A stretch of 38,100 bases of DNA. It comes from an uncultured Ectothiorhodospiraceae bacterium. Its GTDB lineage: Bacteria; Pseudomonadota; Gammaproteobacteria; JAABTG01. The notes under the pieces are model-generated. The model was not told the origin of the DNA. It searched no databases and worked only from the letters and a program-made list of their open reading frames with translations. A program made the translations under genes and the position numbers. The first letter of the stretch is position 1. Each line of letters opens with the position of its first letter. This document shows positions 21,477 to 32,669 of the stretch, piece by piece. The stretch is from positions 1 through 38,100 of the forward strand of contig CALMKJ010000123.1 in assembly GCA_937867305.1 (NCBI GenBank), read 5' to 3'.

Positions 21477-22664
21477 TCACGCCTGCCCGAGGAACACCGT
21501 GATGCGCTCCATGGCCTTTTCCAGGTTCTGCAGGCTCGTGGCGATGGAAATGCGCTGGAACCCCGGGGCGCCGAAGGCGGAGCCGGGAACGAGCGCGACC
21601 CCGGCCTCGCGCAGCAGCAGGTCCGCGAAGGCCACGTCGTCGGAGGCCCCCGTCGCGCGCATCGCATCCCGGGTGTCGGGGAAGAGGTAGAACGCCCCCT
21701 GGGCGGGGAGGCAACGAACCCCCCGGATGCCGTTCAGGGCCCCCAGGACGTAGTCGTGCCTTGTCTTGAAGGCCCGCACCATCTCCGCGATGAACGCCTG
21801 GTCGCCGTCGAGGGCCGCCTCGGCCGCGACCTGGGCAATGGAGGTCGGGTTGGAGGTGCTCTGGGACTGGATCTTGACCATGGCCCGGATCAGGGGCGCG
21901 GGGCCGGCGGCGTAGCCGATACGCCAGCCCGTCATGGCGTAGGCCTTGGATACGCCGTTCAGCACGACGGTCCGCTCATAGAGGTCCGGCCGGGCCGTCA
22001 GGATGTTCGCGAAGGGCTCGCTGCCCCAGGTGATGTGCTCGTACATGTCGTCGCTGGCGACGATCACGTTCGGGTGCCGGTGCAGGACCTCGCCGAGTGC
22101 CGCGAGCTCGGCCCGCGTGTAGCAGACCCCCGTCGGGTTGGAGGGGCTGTTGATCACCAGCATGCGCGTCTTCGGTCCGATGGCGCGCTCCAGTTGCTCC
22201 GGGGTCAGCTTGAACCCGTGCTCCGCGGTGCCCTCCAGGATGACGGGGGTCCCGTCGGCCAGGAGCACCATGTCGGGGTAGGAAACCCAGTACGGCGCCG
22301 GGATGAGCACCTCGTCCCCCGCGTCGAGCAGGGCCTGGGCGAGGTTGTAGAAGGTCTGTTTGCCGCCCACGGAGACGACGACCTGCTCCGGGGCATAGGT
22401 GAGCCCGTTGTCGCGCTGGAGCTTGCGGATCACGGCCTGCTTCAGGGACGGGATTCCGTCGACCGCCGTGTACTTGGTGAAGCCGCGGTCCAGGGCCTGT
22501 TTGGCCGCGTCCTTGATGTGGGTGGGGGTGTCGAAGTCCGGCTCCCCAAGCCCGAGGTTGACGATGTCCTGACCGGCCGCCTTGAGGGCGGCCGCCCGGG
22601 CGCTCACGGCGAGGGTGGGGGAGGGCTTGATGCGCCGTACGCGCTGGGAGAGGCGTAGTTCCAC
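21477..22664 (-). CDS. PLP-dependent aspartate-type aminotransferase (class I, AAT subgroup Ib)
   Basis: Transfers amino groups between aspartate (or similar amino acids, possibly prephenate) and 2-oxo acids. The 395 residues match the Bacillus/Thermus-type AspC family: [54 protein letters not shown] and the PLP lysine in [19 protein letters not shown], then the carboxylate arginine region [12 protein letters not shown] at 22664 was chosen because AGGA lies about 9 bp upstream and no other start fits. It diverges from uvrB, as in pseudomonads. Substrate range cannot be fixed from sequence; aspartate is the best guess. Confidence 0.93.
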   Translation of the reverse strand: MELRLSQRVRRIKPSPTLAVSARAAALKAAGQDIVNLGLGEPDFDTPTHIKDAAKQALDRGFTKYTAVDGIPSLKQAVIRKLQRDNGLTYAPEQVVVSVGGKQTFYNLAQALLDAGDEVLIPAPYWVSYPDMVLLADGTPVILEGTAEHGFKLTPEQLERAIGPKTRMLVINSPSNPTGVCYTRAELAALGEVLHRHPNVIVASDDMYEHITWGSEPFANILTARPDLYERTVVLNGVSKAYAMTGWRIGYAAGPAPLIRAMVKIQSQSTSNPTSIAQVAAEAALDGDQAFIAEMVRAFKTRHDYVLGALNGIRGVRCLPAQGAFYLFPDTRDAMRATGASDDVAFADLLLREAGVALVPGSAFGAPGFQRISIATSLQNLEKAMERITVFLGQA

Positions 22665-22710
22665 GGCTAAGGTCCTGGTGCGTGAAAGGGGTGTCGGTCA
22701 GGGGGGGAAT

Positions 22711-22716
22711 TCTATA
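22711..22716 (-). promoter_or_regulatory. Candidate -10 of the aminotransferase gene
   Basis: On the minus strand TATAGA (overlapping TAGAAT) lies about 50 bp before the GTG start, in the only A/T-rich patch of the divergent gap. No clear -35. Confidence 0.35.
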
Positions 22717-22804
22717 CCAAGCGGGCGCCCACGCCTCCCGGCGCCGGTGGGCCAGGCCTCTGCGCCAGGGGCCACCACGCCGGGTCGGGGACGCCGGCGG
22801 GAGA

Positions 22805-22833
22805 TTGGCCCCCCCAGTGGGGGGCGCTATCCT
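22805..22833 (+). promoter_or_regulatory. Candidate promoter directly in front of uvrB
   Basis: TTGGCC (22805-22810), exactly 17 bp, then TATCCT (22828-22833); each box matches 4/6. Initiation would fall on or next to the ATG at 22841, giving a leaderless message. The spacer is occupied by a dyad C6-AGT-G6 (22810-22824). No LexA-box-like sequence is present here. Confidence 0.45.
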
Positions 22834-22840
22834 GCAGCGC

Positions 22841-24892
22841 ATGTCCAGGCCATTGGAGCTGGTTTCGAGCTACGCGCCATCCGGCGACCAGCCGGATGCC
22901 ATCCGGCAGCTGACCGAGGGGATCGAGTCCGGCCTCGCGTGCCAGACCCTGCTCGGGGTCACCGGCAGCGGCAAGACGTTCTCGGTCGCGAACGTCATCC
23001 AGCGCGTTCAGCGCCCGACCCTCGTCCTCGCGCCGAACAAGACGCTGGCGGCCCAACTCTACGGGGAGATGAGGGAGTTCTTCCCGCACAATGCGGTCGA
23101 GTACTTCGTCAGCTACTACGACTATTACCAGCCGGAGGCCTACGTCCCGTCGACCGACACCTACATCGAGAAGGACGCCTCGATCAACGAGCACATCGAG
23201 CAGATGCGGCTCTCGGCGACGAAAGCGATTCTCGAGCGCAGGGACGTGGTGATCGTGGCGACCGTCTCCGCGATCTACGGCCTCGGCGACCCCGACGCGT
23301 ACATGAGCATGGTGCTGCACCTGGCGCGCGGGCACCTCCTCGACCAGCGGGAGATCCTGCGTCGCCTCGCCGAGCTCCAGTACACGCGCAACGAGATCGA
23401 GCTCTCCCGGGGCACCTTCCGGGTGCGCGGGGACGTCATCGACATCTTCCCGGCGGACAGCGAGCGGGACGCGATCCGCGTGGAGCTCCTCGACGACGAG
23501 ATCGAGTCGCTCGGCTACTTCGATCCGCTGACGGGCGAGGTGCTGCGGAGAGTCCCGCGCCTCACCGTCTACCCGAAGAGCCACTACGTCACGCCGCGCG
23601 AGCGGGTGCTGGAGACGGTGGACGGGGCGCGCGTGGAGCTACGGGAGCGGCTCGAGCAGTTCCACCAGGCGGGCAAGCTGCTCGAGGCCCAGAGGCTGGA
23701 GCAGCGCACGACCTTCGACCTCGAGATGATGCAGGAGCTCGGCTACTGCAAGGGCATCGAGAACTACTCGCGCTACCTCTCCGGGCGCCAGCCGGGGGAG
23801 CCGCCGCCGACCCTCTTCGACTACCTGCCGCAGGACGCGTTGCTGGTGGTGGACGAGAGCCACGTCACCATCCCCCAGCTCGGCGGCATGTACCGGGGGG
23901 ACCGCTCGCGCAAGGAGACCCTCGTCGAGTACGGCTTTCGCCTGCCTTCGGCGCTCGACAACCGCCCGCTTCGCTTCGACGAGTGGGAGAGGCTGATGCC
24001 CCAGGCGATCTTCGTGTCGGCGACGCCGGGCCCCTACGAGCTGGAACGCTCCGGACAGGTCGTGGAGCAGGTGGTGCGGCCTACGGGGCTGGTGGATCCG
24101 GAGATCGAGGTCCGGCCCGCCGCGACGCAGGTCGATGACCTGCTCTCCGAGATCGTGCAGCGGGTGGCGGATGGTGAGCGGGTACTGGTCACGACCCTCA
24201 CCAAGCGGATGGCCGAGGACCTGACCGACTTCCTCGGTGACCACGGGGTCCGGGTACGTTACCTGCACTCGGACATCGAGACCGTGGAACGGGTGGAGAT
24301 CATCCGCGATCTGCGGCTTGGCGAATTCGACGTTCTGGTCGGGATCAACTTGCTGCGCGAGGGCCTGGACATCCCCGAGGTCTCCCTGGTCGCGATCCTG
24401 GACGCGGACAAGGAGGGTTACCTGCGCTCGGAGCGCTCCCTCATCCAGACCATCGGGCGGGCCGCGCGGAACCTCCACGGCAAGGCGATCCTCTACGCCG
24501 AGGGGGTGACGGGCTCGATGCGCCGGGCCATCGACGAGACCGAGAGACGCCGGGCGAAACAGCAGGAGTACAACCGCGTCCACGGGATCACGCCGAAGTC
24601 GGTGGAAAAGGCTGTGGCCGACATCATGGAGGGTGCCAGGGGCGGCCCGGTCCTTGCCGCGGGCCGCTACGCTCGCGTGGCGGAGGACGTCAGCGCATAT
24701 GCCGCGCTCGCCCCCGAACAGTTGAAGAAGAAGGTGTCGGAGCTCGAGGCCCAGATGTACCGGCACGCGGAGAATCTTGCATTCGAAGAGGCCGCGCGGC
24801 TGCGGGACGAGATCCGTCGGATCGAGGACCTGCACCTCGGTATCGCGAAGGAGCCCACGGCCCGGGGGCGCCGGCGCCGGGCGGCGGGTTGA
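22841..24892 (+). CDS. uvrB: UvrABC excision nuclease subunit B
   Basis: Damage-verifying helicase-like subunit of nucleotide excision repair that receives DNA from UvrA and recruits UvrC. The 683 residues include Walker A GVTGSGKT, the beta-hairpin region [31 protein letters not shown] (helicase motif II), helicase motifs [29 protein letters not shown] and QTIGRAARN, and the C-terminal UVR motif (about 635-670, [23 protein letters not shown]). Length is close to E. coli UvrB (673). ATG at 22841 has no Shine-Dalgarno; a candidate promoter ends 7 bases before it. The frame is open upstream to 22682, but homology starts at SRPLELVS. Confidence 0.97.
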   Translation: MSRPLELVSSYAPSGDQPDAIRQLTEGIESGLACQTLLGVTGSGKTFSVANVIQRVQRPTLVLAPNKTLAAQLYGEMREFFPHNAVEYFVSYYDYYQPEAYVPSTDTYIEKDASINEHIEQMRLSATKAILERRDVVIVATVSAIYGLGDPDAYMSMVLHLARGHLLDQREILRRLAELQYTRNEIELSRGTFRVRGDVIDIFPADSERDAIRVELLDDEIESLGYFDPLTGEVLRRVPRLTVYPKSHYVTPRERVLETVDGARVELRERLEQFHQAGKLLEAQRLEQRTTFDLEMMQELGYCKGIENYSRYLSGRQPGEPPPTLFDYLPQDALLVVDESHVTIPQLGGMYRGDRSRKETLVEYGFRLPSALDNRPLRFDEWERLMPQAIFVSATPGPYELERSGQVVEQVVRPTGLVDPEIEVRPAATQVDDLLSEIVQRVADGERVLVTTLTKRMAEDLTDFLGDHGVRVRYLHSDIETVERVEIIRDLRLGEFDVLVGINLLREGLDIPEVSLVAILDADKEGYLRSERSLIQTIGRAARNLHGKAILYAEGVTGSMRRAIDETERRRAKQQEYNRVHGITPKSVEKAVADIMEGARGGPVLAAGRYARVAEDVSAYAALAPEQLKKKVSELEAQMYRHAENLAFEEAARLRDEIRRIEDLHLGIAKEPTARGRRRRAAG

Positions 24893-24978
24893 GCGGTGCC
24901 CCCCGGCGGCGCGCCCCAGACCCCAGCGAGCGCGCGGCGTTCGCGGAGCGGACCCGTCCGGTTGCCCGCGACGCGCGC

Positions 24979-25008
24979 TTGCTCGTCGGGCAGGGATTCC
25001 GCTATCTT
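24979..25008 (+). promoter_or_regulatory. Promoter of tRNA-Val
   Basis: TTGCTC (24979-24984), an 18-bp spacer and TATCTT (25003-25008), followed by a G/C-rich discriminator, as is common at stable-RNA promoters. The tRNA begins 12 bases later. Confidence 0.5.
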
Positions 25009-25019
25009 TACGGCCCCAC

Positions 25020-25094
25020 AGGCGCGTAGCTCAGTGGTAGAGCACTACCTTGACATGGTAGTGGTCGGTGGTTCGATCCCACTCGCGCCTACCA
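25020..25094 (+). tRNA. tRNA-Val (anticodon GAC)
   Basis: Acceptor arms AGGCGCG (25020-25026) and CGCGCCT (25084-25090) with A and an encoded CCA. The D arm reads AGCTCAGTGGTAGAGC; the anticodon stem CTACC/GGTAG encloses TTGACAT with GAC; the T arm holds GGTTCGATCC. 75 bases. Confidence 0.97.
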
Positions 25095-25100
25095 GAAAAC

Positions 25101-25140
25101 AAGGGGTTGGCTGTAGCAGGCTAACCCCTTCGTCGTTTTT
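25101..25140 (+). terminator. Intrinsic terminator after tRNA-Val
   Basis: AAGGGGTTGGCTG pairs with CAGGCTAACCCCTT (about 12 bp including wobbles) around a short loop, followed by CGTCG and five Ts (25136-25140). It separates the tRNA from thrS. Confidence 0.8.
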
Positions 25141-25174
25141 GCCGCTCAGAGAGGCGGCAACGGGGTATCGCCCC
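25141..25174 (+). promoter_or_regulatory. Two small hairpins in the thrS leader
   Basis: GCCGC...GGCGGC (25141-25158) and GGGG-TATCG-CCCC (25162-25174) follow the tRNA-Val terminator and end about 32 bases before thrS. They sit where ThrRS autoregulatory domains lie in E. coli, but the loops do not show an obvious tRNA-Thr anticodon mimic. Confidence 0.3.
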
Positions 25175-25206
25175 TCGACCCGGCCCTGACGAAGTGAGTG
25201 CCTGAC

Positions 25207-27132
25207 ATGCCAATCATCACCCTGCCCGATGGTTCCCAGAAGGCGTTCGACCAGTCGGTGACGGTGGGGGAGGTCGCTGCCGCGATCGGCCCCGGACTGG
25301 CCAGGGCAGCGGTCGCTGGCCGGGTCGACGGCAGGCTCGTGGACACGTCCCATCGCATCGACCGGGACGCCACGCTGGCGATCGTCACCGAGCGTGACCC
25401 CGAGGGCGTGGACGTCATCCGCCACTCCACCGCGCACCTGATGGCGCACGCGGTGAAGGAGCTGTTTCCCGAGACCCAGGTGACCATCGGCCCCGTGGTC
25501 GAGGACGGGTTCTACTACGACTTCTCCCGGGAGGAGCGCTTCCGCCCCGAGGACCTCGAGGTGATCGAGGCGCGAATGAAGGAAATCGCCGGCCGCGACC
25601 TGCCGGTCGAGCGGATCGAGATGCCGCGGGACGACGCGGTGCGCTTCTTCCTCGACCAGGGCGAGAAGTACAAGGCCGAGATCATCGCCTCCATCCCGGC
25701 CAACGAGACCCTCTCGCTCTACCGCCAGGGCGAGTTCGTGGATCTCTGCCGCGGTCCGCACGTGCCCTCCACGGGAAAGCTGCGGGCCTTCAAGCTGATG
25801 AAGCTGGCGGGTGCCTACTGGCGGGGCGACTCGCGCAACGAGATGCTGCAGCGCGTCTACGGGACCGCCTGGGGGAGCCAGAAGGACCTGGACGCCTACC
25901 TCCATCGTCTGGAGGAGGCCGAGAAGCGCGACCACCGCAAGCTCGCCAAGCAGCTGGACCTCTTCCACCAGCAGGAAGAGGCGCCCGGAATGGTGTTCTG
26001 GCACGACCGGGGATGGACCGTTTACCGCCTGGTGGAGCAGTACATCCGGGACGTGATCCGGGAGCACGGCTACACCGAGGTCCGGACGCCGCAGGTGATC
26101 GACCGCTCCCTCTGGGAGCGCTCCGGCCACTGGGACAAGTTCCGGGAGAACATGTTCACCACCCGGAGCGAGAATCGGGACTACGCCGTCAAGCCCATGA
26201 ATTGCCCGGGCCACATCCAGATCTTCAACCAGGGGCTGCGCAGCTACCGCGACCTGCCCCTGAGGATGGCGGAGTTCGGGTCCTGCCATCGCAACGAGGC
26301 GTCGGGGACGCTGCACGGGTTGATGCGGCTGCGGAACTTCGTCCAGGACGACGCGCACATCTTCTGCACCGAAGAGCAGTTGCAGCCCGAGGTCGCGGCC
26401 TTCATCGACCTGTTGTTCCGGGTGTACGCGGACTTCGGGTTCCAGGAGGTCATCATCAAGCTCTCCACCCGCCCGGAGCAGCGCGTGGGGTCGGACGAGG
26501 TCTGGGACCGGGCGGAGCAGGCGCTCGCCGTGGCCCTGGACGGCAAGGGGCTCGAGTGGAAGCTGCAGCCTGGCGAGGGCGCGTTCTACGGGCCCAAGAT
26601 CGAATTCTCGCTGCGGGACTCCATCGGGCGCGTCTGGCAGTGCGGGACCATCCAAGTGGACTTCTCCATGCCTGACCGGCTCGGGGCCGAATACGTGGCC
26701 GAGGACGGCAGCCGAAAGGTCCCGGTCATGCTGCACCGGGCGATCCTGGGCTCCATGGAGCGTTTCATCGGGATCCTGATCGAGGAGCACGCGGGCAAGC
26801 TGCCGGCCTGGCTCGCGCCGGTCCAGGCGGTCGCCCTCAATATCACCGATGGGCAGGCCGACTACGCGCAGGAGGTGGTGAAAGTCCTGCGGAAACAGGG
26901 ATTCCGGGCCGAGTGTGACTTGAGAAACGAGAAAATCGGTCTTAAGATCCGCGAGCATACTCTGCAGCGGGTCCCGTACCTCCTCGTTCTCGGGGGGCGG
27001 GAGCTGGAAAACCGGACCGTGGCCGTTCGCACCCGCAACGGAGCCGATCTCGGGGCGATGCCCTTGGAGGCGTTCGCCGAGAAGCTCCGGGAAGAGGTGG
27101 CGAGCCACGGTCGAGTCGTTCTGGAGGGCTGA
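25207..27132 (+). CDS. thrS: Threonine--tRNA ligase
   Basis: Class II synthetase that charges tRNA-Thr and edits mischarged serine. The 641 residues divide into the TGS domain (1-60), the editing domain with H73-S-T-A-H77, the catalytic core with [10 protein letters not shown] (zinc Cys), [28 protein letters not shown] (motif 2) and [19 protein letters not shown] (motif 3), and the C-terminal anticodon domain. ATG at 25207 was preferred to GTG at 25198 because it gives [11 protein letters not shown], nearly the E. coli N-terminus; GAAGTGAG precedes it. First gene of a tight operon: infC begins 2 bases after its stop. Confidence 0.96.
   Translation: MPIITLPDGSQKAFDQSVTVGEVAAAIGPGLARAAVAGRVDGRLVDTSHRIDRDATLAIVTERDPEGVDVIRHSTAHLMAHAVKELFPETQVTIGPVVEDGFYYDFSREERFRPEDLEVIEARMKEIAGRDLPVERIEMPRDDAVRFFLDQGEKYKAEIIASIPANETLSLYRQGEFVDLCRGPHVPSTGKLRAFKLMKLAGAYWRGDSRNEMLQRVYGTAWGSQKDLDAYLHRLEEAEKRDHRKLAKQLDLFHQQEEAPGMVFWHDRGWTVYRLVEQYIRDVIREHGYTEVRTPQVIDRSLWERSGHWDKFRENMFTTRSENRDYAVKPMNCPGHIQIFNQGLRSYRDLPLRMAEFGSCHRNEASGTLHGLMRLRNFVQDDAHIFCTEEQLQPEVAAFIDLLFRVYADFGFQEVIIKLSTRPEQRVGSDEVWDRAEQALAVALDGKGLEWKLQPGEGAFYGPKIEFSLRDSIGRVWQCGTIQVDFSMPDRLGAEYVAEDGSRKVPVMLHRAILGSMERFIGILIEEHAGKLPAWLAPVQAVALNITDGQADYAQEVVKVLRKQGFRAECDLRNEKIGLKIREHTLQRVPYLLVLGGRELENRTVAVRTRNGADLGAMPLEAFAEKLREEVASHGRVVLEG
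27123..27128 (+). promoter_or_regulatory. Shine-Dalgarno that fixes the infC start
   Basis: GGAGGG inside the last codons of thrS lies 6 bases before the AUC at 27135 and too far (57 bases) from the first ATG at 27186. It therefore supports AUC as the true initiation codon. Confidence 0.75.
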
Positions 27133-27134
27133 CA

Positions 27135-27650
27135 ATCACTGCGAAGACGGAGTACCGCATCAACGAGGAGATCACGGCTCGGACGATGCGCGTGATCGGG
27201 CCGGAAGGCGAGCAGGTCGGGATCGTGTCCCGGGAAGATGCTCTCCGGATGGCAGAGGAAGCGGGTGTGGACCTGGTGGAGATCGCGCCCCAGGCGGATC
27301 CGCCCGTGTGCCGGGTCATGGACTACGGCAAGCACTTGTTCGAGGAGAGCAAGCGCAAGGCTTCCGCGCGCAAGAGGCAGCAGCAGGTCCAGGTCAAGGA
27401 GATGAAGTTCCGCCCTGCAACCGGGGAGGGGGACTACCAGGTCAAGCTGCGCAAGCTCGTCGAGTTCATCACCGAGGGCGACAAGGCCAAAGTGACACTG
27501 ATGTTCCGTGGTCGTGAGATGGCCCACCAGGAACTGGGGGTCAAGCTACTACGGAGGGTCGAGGCCGATCTGGCCGAGATCGCGAAGGTGGAGCAGTTCC
27601 CGCGGCTCGAAGGCCGCTTCATGACGATGATGCTGGGACCGAAGAAGTAA
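27135..27650 (+). CDS. infC: Translation initiation factor IF-3 (AUC start)
   Basis: Ribosome factor that keeps subunits apart and proofreads the start codon and initiator tRNA. From the ATC at 27135 the product has 171 residues. The N-domain ([31 protein letters not shown]) and C-domain ([10 protein letters not shown]-like stretch, [26 protein letters not shown]) are both complete. The first ATG (27186) would delete the conserved YRINEEI segment and has no ribosome site. Initiation at a rare AUU-class codon is a known feature of infC, which lets IF-3 repress its own translation; here the codon is AUC. It is 2 bases behind thrS. Confidence 0.93.
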   Translation: MTAKTEYRINEEITARTMRVIGPEGEQVGIVSREDALRMAEEAGVDLVEIAPQADPPVCRVMDYGKHLFEESKRKASARKRQQQVQVKEMKFRPATGEGDYQVKLRKLVEFITEGDKAKVTLMFRGREMAHQELGVKLLRRVEADLAEIAKVEQFPRLEGRFMTMMLGPKK

Positions 27651-27677
27651 CGGATTCGGACCCTGACGATAAAGTCT

Positions 27678-27728
27678 CCGGCGGCGGTCCTGGGCGGGCC
27701 GCGAAACGGGAGCAGTCCCTGCCGCCGG
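27678..27728 (+). promoter_or_regulatory. Candidate L20 operator / leader structure before rpmI
   Basis: A perfect 8-bp repeat CCGGCGGC (27678-27685) / GCCGCCGG (27721-27728) encloses 35 bases in the 108-bp infC-rpmI gap and ends 30 bases before the rpmI ATG. In E. coli ribosomal protein L20 represses rpmI-rplT by binding structures in this region. The match here is by position and fold only. Confidence 0.4.
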
Positions 27729-27758
27729 GGGTAGTAGTCGATAAACAGGAGTGCAGAC

Positions 27759-27956
27759 ATGCCCAAGATGAAGAGTAACCGGGGCGCGGCGAAGCGCTTC
27801 CACGCCACGGGCGGGGGTGGGTTCAAGCGGACCCAGGCCTTTCGCCGCCACATCCTCACCAAGAAGGCGACCAAGCGCAAACGCCAGCTTCGCAGTCCGG
27901 CCCAGGTGGCCGGGACCGACCTGCGGAACGTGCGCGGCATGTTGCCTTACAGCTAA
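27759..27956 (+). CDS. rpmI: 50S ribosomal protein L35
   Basis: Small basic large-subunit protein of 65 residues. [24 protein letters not shown] and the end [11 protein letters not shown] are typical, and length matches E. coli (65). ACAGGAG lies about 7 bases before the ATG. It follows infC after a 108-bp leader and precedes rplT by 15 bp, the universal infC-rpmI-rplT order. Confidence 0.98.
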   Translation: MPKMKSNRGAAKRFHATGGGGFKRTQAFRRHILTKKATKRKRQLRSPAQVAGTDLRNVRGMLPYS

Positions 27957-27971
27957 GGGAGGAGGCCGAAG

Positions 27972-29362
<1,391 letters not shown>

Positions 29363-29366
29363 CGTC

Positions 29367-31745
29367 ATGCGCTTCAGCGAACGCTGGCTCCGGGAATGGG
29401 TCTCCCCGCCGCTCGACACGGCGGGGCTCGCCGCGCGCCTGACCGCCGCGGGGCTCGAGGTCGACAGCCTCACGCCGGTGGGGGAGCGCTTCTCGGGCGT
29501 GGTCGTTGGTCACGTGCTCGAGGTGGCCCAGCATCCCGCCGCTGACCGGCTGCACGTCTGCCGGGTCGATGCCGGAGGGGCCGAGCCACTCGTGATCGTC
29601 TGTGGCGCGGCGAACGTGGCGGTGGGCATGAAGGCCCCCACGGCCCTGGTGGGCGCCCGGTTGCCGGGCGGCATGGAGATCCGGCGGGCGAAATTGCGGG
29701 GGGTGGAGTCGTTCGGCATGCTCTGCTCAGCCCGGGAGCTCGGGCTGGCGGAGACGAGCGAGGGGCTCCTGCCGCTGCCCGGGGATGCCCCGGTCGGCCT
29801 CGACGTGGTGACCTATCTCGGCCTCGACGACGTCGCCATCGAGGTGGATCTCACCCCGAACCGCAGCGACTGTCTGTGCGTCGCGGGGGTTGCCCGGGAG
29901 GTGGGAGTCCTGACCCGGCAGCCGGTCCAGAGCGTGACGGTCGAGCCGGTCGCCCCGGTGATCCCCGACACCTTCCCGGTCGAGCTCGAGGCCCCTGCGG
30001 ACTGTCCGCGCTACGTGGGGCGGGTGGTGCGCAACGTCGACCCCGCGGCGCAGACCCCGCTCTGGTTGAGGGAGCGCCTGCGGCGCAGCGGGCTGCGAAG
30101 CATCAGCCCCGTCGTCGACGTGACCAATTACGTCCTCCTCGAGCTCGGGCAGCCGATGCACGCGTTCGACCTGGATCGTCTCTCGGGGGCCATCCGGGTC
30201 CGCCGTGCCCGGGCTGGAGAGTCTCTGACCCTCCTCGACGGCAACCCGCTGAGTCTCGACGAGGACTGCCTGCTGATCGCCGACGACCGGGGCCCCATCG
30301 CCCTCGCCGGGGTCATGGGCGGCCTCGACTCGGGCGTCACCGCCGAGAGTCGGCACATCTTTTTCGAGAGCGCGTTCTTCTCGCCGAGCGTGATCGCGGG
30401 GCGCGCGCGGCGTTTCGGACTGGCGACCGACGCCAGTCACCGCTACGAGCGGGGAGTGGATTTCGAGCTTCAGCGCCGGGCCATCGAGCGGGCCACGGGG
30501 CTCCTGGTGCAGATCGCGGGCGGTGAGTGCGGTCCGGTCATCGATCGGGTGTCACCGGAACACCTGCCCACGAGGGCACCGATCACCTTGCGGGCGGCGC
30601 GGCTGAGCAAGATCCTCGGCATCGCCGTCCCCGACGAAGCGGTGGCCGATGTGCTGAGCCGGCTCGGGTGCCGCGTCGAAGCTCAGCCCGGCGGGTGGAG
30701 GGTCACGCCCCCGAGCTTCCGCTTCGATCTCGCGATCGAGGTGGACCTGATCGAAGAGGTCGCCCGGGTCACCGGGTACGAACACGTACCCAGCACTGCG
30801 CCGGTGGCGCACCTGAACCTGCGCCCCGTCCCGGAGACCCGGGTGCCGCTGGAACGGCTGAGGGGACTGCTCGCCGACCGGGGCTACCAGGAGGCCATCA
30901 CCTACAGCTTCGTGGACCCGTCGCTGCAGGCCATGCTGGACCCCGAGGAAGAGGTGGTCCGCCTCGCGAACCCCATCTCCGCTGACATGGCGGTCATGAG
31001 GACGACCCTCTGGCCGGGGTTGCTGAAGGCGCTGGGGCACAACCAGAATCGCCAGCAGGCTCGCGTCTGGCTCTTCGAATCCGGACTGCGCTTCCGGCGC
31101 CGCCGCGGTGAGACCCTGCAGGAGCCCGTGCTCGCGGGTCTCGCTTCCGGCAGCGCGCTCCCCGATCAATGGGGTCTGTCCCGGCGGCCGGTGGATTTCT
31201 ACGACGTGAAGGCAGACGTCGAGGCGCTCCTCGCTTCAACCGGTGTTGCCGCCGAGTTTCGTTTCGAGCCGACGAGCCATCCCGCGCTGCACCCGGGGCA
31301 GGCGGCCGCGATTTTCCGGGGCGCGGAAGAGGTCGGACGGCTCGGGGCCCTTCACCCCGCGCACTTGCGGTCGCTAGACATCGAGGGCCCCGTCTATCTG
31401 TTCGAACTGGGCCTGGGGCCGCTGCAGCAGGGGGTACTCCCCCGGTTCGCCCCTCTGTCCCGGTTCCCGGCCATCCGCCGGGACCTGGCCGTGGTGGTGG
31501 ACGAGGCCGTGCCGGCAGAGGCGGTGCGCGTGGCGATTGGACAGGCCGCGGGGGATATGCTAAATGACCTTGAGTTGTTTGACGTTTATCGTGGGGAAGG
31601 CATTGAAGGTGGGCGCAAGAGCCTGGCCCTGTCCCTGACCCTTCAGGCGGCGGATCGCACCTTGCTGGACGCGGAGGTCGATGCGGTCGTCAGAGGGGTC
31701 CTGGAAGCGTTGGAAAGGGAATACAAGGCCACTCTCAGGGCGTAG
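29367..31745 (+). CDS. pheT: Phenylalanine--tRNA ligase beta subunit
   Basis: Large subunit for tRNA recognition and editing of mischarged Tyr. The 792 residues run from [18 protein letters not shown] through the EMAP-like tRNA-binding OB domain (about 40-150), the B3/B4 editing region ([39 protein letters not shown]), and the B5 and inactive catalytic-like core ([28 protein letters not shown]). It ends in the ferredoxin-fold anticodon-binding domain ([19 protein letters not shown]). It begins 4 bp after pheS; ihfA follows 2 bp after its stop. Confidence 0.97.
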   Translation: MRFSERWLREWVSPPLDTAGLAARLTAAGLEVDSLTPVGERFSGVVVGHVLEVAQHPAADRLHVCRVDAGGAEPLVIVCGAANVAVGMKAPTALVGARLPGGMEIRRAKLRGVESFGMLCSARELGLAETSEGLLPLPGDAPVGLDVVTYLGLDDVAIEVDLTPNRSDCLCVAGVAREVGVLTRQPVQSVTVEPVAPVIPDTFPVELEAPADCPRYVGRVVRNVDPAAQTPLWLRERLRRSGLRSISPVVDVTNYVLLELGQPMHAFDLDRLSGAIRVRRARAGESLTLLDGNPLSLDEDCLLIADDRGPIALAGVMGGLDSGVTAESRHIFFESAFFSPSVIAGRARRFGLATDASHRYERGVDFELQRRAIERATGLLVQIAGGECGPVIDRVSPEHLPTRAPITLRAARLSKILGIAVPDEAVADVLSRLGCRVEAQPGGWRVTPPSFRFDLAIEVDLIEEVARVTGYEHVPSTAPVAHLNLRPVPETRVPLERLRGLLADRGYQEAITYSFVDPSLQAMLDPEEEVVRLANPISADMAVMRTTLWPGLLKALGHNQNRQQARVWLFESGLRFRRRRGETLQEPVLAGLASGSALPDQWGLSRRPVDFYDVKADVEALLASTGVAAEFRFEPTSHPALHPGQAAAIFRGAEEVGRLGALHPAHLRSLDIEGPVYLFELGLGPLQQGVLPRFAPLSRFPAIRRDLAVVVDEAVPAEAVRVAIGQAAGDMLNDLELFDVYRGEGIEGGRKSLALSLTLQAADRTLLDAEVDAVVRGVLEALEREYKATLRA

Positions 31746-31747
31746 CG

Positions 31748-32053
31748 ATGGCGTTGACCAAGGCGGGCATGGCCGAGAAGCTCTTCGAGGAGCTCGGTCT
31801 GAACAAGCGGGAAGCCAAGGAGATGGTCGAGTCCTTCTTCGAGGAGGTCAGGCGCTCTCTCGAAGCCGGGGACCAGGTCAAGCTGTCGGGTTTCGGCAAC
31901 TTCGACCTGCGTGACAAGAATCAGCGTCCGGGCCGAAACCCGAAGACCGGGGAGGAGATCCCGATCAGCGCGAGGCGGGTCGTCACGTTCCGCCCCGGTC
32001 AAAAACTGAAAACGCGGGTAGAGGCTTATGCTGGATCCGTCGAGCGGCGGTGA
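31748..32053 (+). CDS. ihfA: Integration host factor subunit alpha
   Basis: DNA-bending HU-family subunit that pairs with IhfB. 101 residues: [33 protein letters not shown], then the DNA-arm signature [26 protein letters not shown] with the intercalating proline (RPGRNP). Length is near the E. coli 99. It is the usual gene downstream of pheT, coupled by a 2-bp gap, and its end overlaps the merR-type gene by 26 bases. IHF is the architectural partner expected at sigma-54 promoters such as the one at 36009-36023. Confidence 0.97.
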   Translation: MALTKAGMAEKLFEELGLNKREAKEMVESFFEEVRRSLEAGDQVKLSGFGNFDLRDKNQRPGRNPKTGEEIPISARRVVTFRPGQKLKTRVEAYAGSVERR

Positions 32054-32384
32054 CCTTCCTCCGATCCCGGGGAAGCGCTACTTCACCATTGGTGAGGTGA
32101 GCGAGCTCTGTGCGGTGAAGCCGCACGTCCTCCGGTACTGGGAACAGGAGTTCCCGCAGCTGAAGCCGCTCAAGCGTCGCGGCAACCGCCGGTATTATCA
32201 GCGGCAGGACGTCATCCTGATCCGTCAGATCCGGAGCCTTCTCTACGAGCACGGCTTTACCATCGGTGGGGCGCGTCACAGGCTCTCTGGCGAGGAAGCG
32301 AAGAGTGATCTGAGCCAGAGCCAGCAGATCGTCCGTCAGTTGCGCAGTGAGCTCGAGGAAGTCCTGGAGATCCTCAAGCGCTGA
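32028..32384 (+). CDS. MerR-family transcriptional regulator downstream of ihfA
   Basis: 118-residue DNA-binding protein. The winged helix-turn-helix is [45 protein letters not shown] (about 18-62). A short coiled-coil C-terminus ([21 protein letters not shown]) follows, without a recognisable effector domain or metal cysteines. ATG at 32028 lies inside the end of ihfA, with GTAGAGG just upstream, so the two are co-translated. The same small MerR protein sits behind ihfA in many beta- and gammaproteobacteria; its targets are not generally known. Confidence 0.92.
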   Translation: MLDPSSGGDLPPIPGKRYFTIGEVSELCAVKPHVLRYWEQEFPQLKPLKRRGNRRYYQRQDVILIRQIRSLLYEHGFTIGGARHRLSGEEAKSDLSQSQQIVRQLRSELEEVLEILKR

Positions 32385-32429
32385 CGGTCGGCGGCGCCGC
32401 GCGCCGCATGGCCCGGGGCCAATCGTACG

Positions 32430-32458
32430 TTGGGATTTTCGAAGACCTGGTGTACTCT
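32430..32458 (+). promoter_or_regulatory. Candidate promoter upstream of tRNA-Pro
   Basis: TTGGGA (32430-32435), 17 bp, TACTCT (32453-32458). Initiation near 32465 would give a leader of about 65 bases before the tRNA. The inverted repeat at 32458-32482 covers the presumed start site. Confidence 0.4.
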
Positions 32459-32482
32459 ACACGCCCTCGGGAGGGCCGTGTA
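32458..32482. repeat. 11-bp inverted repeat between the merR gene and tRNA-Pro
   Basis: TACACGCCCTC (32458-32468) and GAGGG-c-CGTGTA (32471-32482) form a long stem with one bulged C and almost no loop. There is no T tract directly after it. It may be an operator dyad, a processed leader hairpin or a weak terminator of the thrS-merR operon. Confidence 0.6.
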
Positions 32483-32529
32483 CGAGGTGATCCGTTTCTT
32501 CCCTCCCGCACGGCAAGACACTGCAGACT

Positions 32530-32607
<78 letters not shown>

Positions 32608-32645
32608 TAAATCAATCAGTTGCAGAGAGGGGTGAGAAACCCCAG

Positions 32646-32663
32646 TCGGCGATCAGGCGCCGA
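32646..32663. terminator. Candidate terminator between tRNA-Pro and guaD
   Basis: TCGGCG / CGCCGA with a 6-base loop, followed on the plus strand by TGCATTT. On the minus strand TTTCTC lies a little further on. A second small hairpin GGGGT/ACCCC lies just before it. It could serve both convergent genes. Confidence 0.4.
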
Positions 32664-32669
32664 TGCATT

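Noticed and set aside
22665-22840. LexA (SOS) box for uvrB
   Set aside because: I looked for CTGT-N8-ACAG in the divergent gap and found none.
25141-25174. tRNA-Thr anticodon mimic for ThrRS autoregulation
   Set aside because: Hairpins exist, but neither loop shows a convincing threonine anticodon; kept only as a structure.
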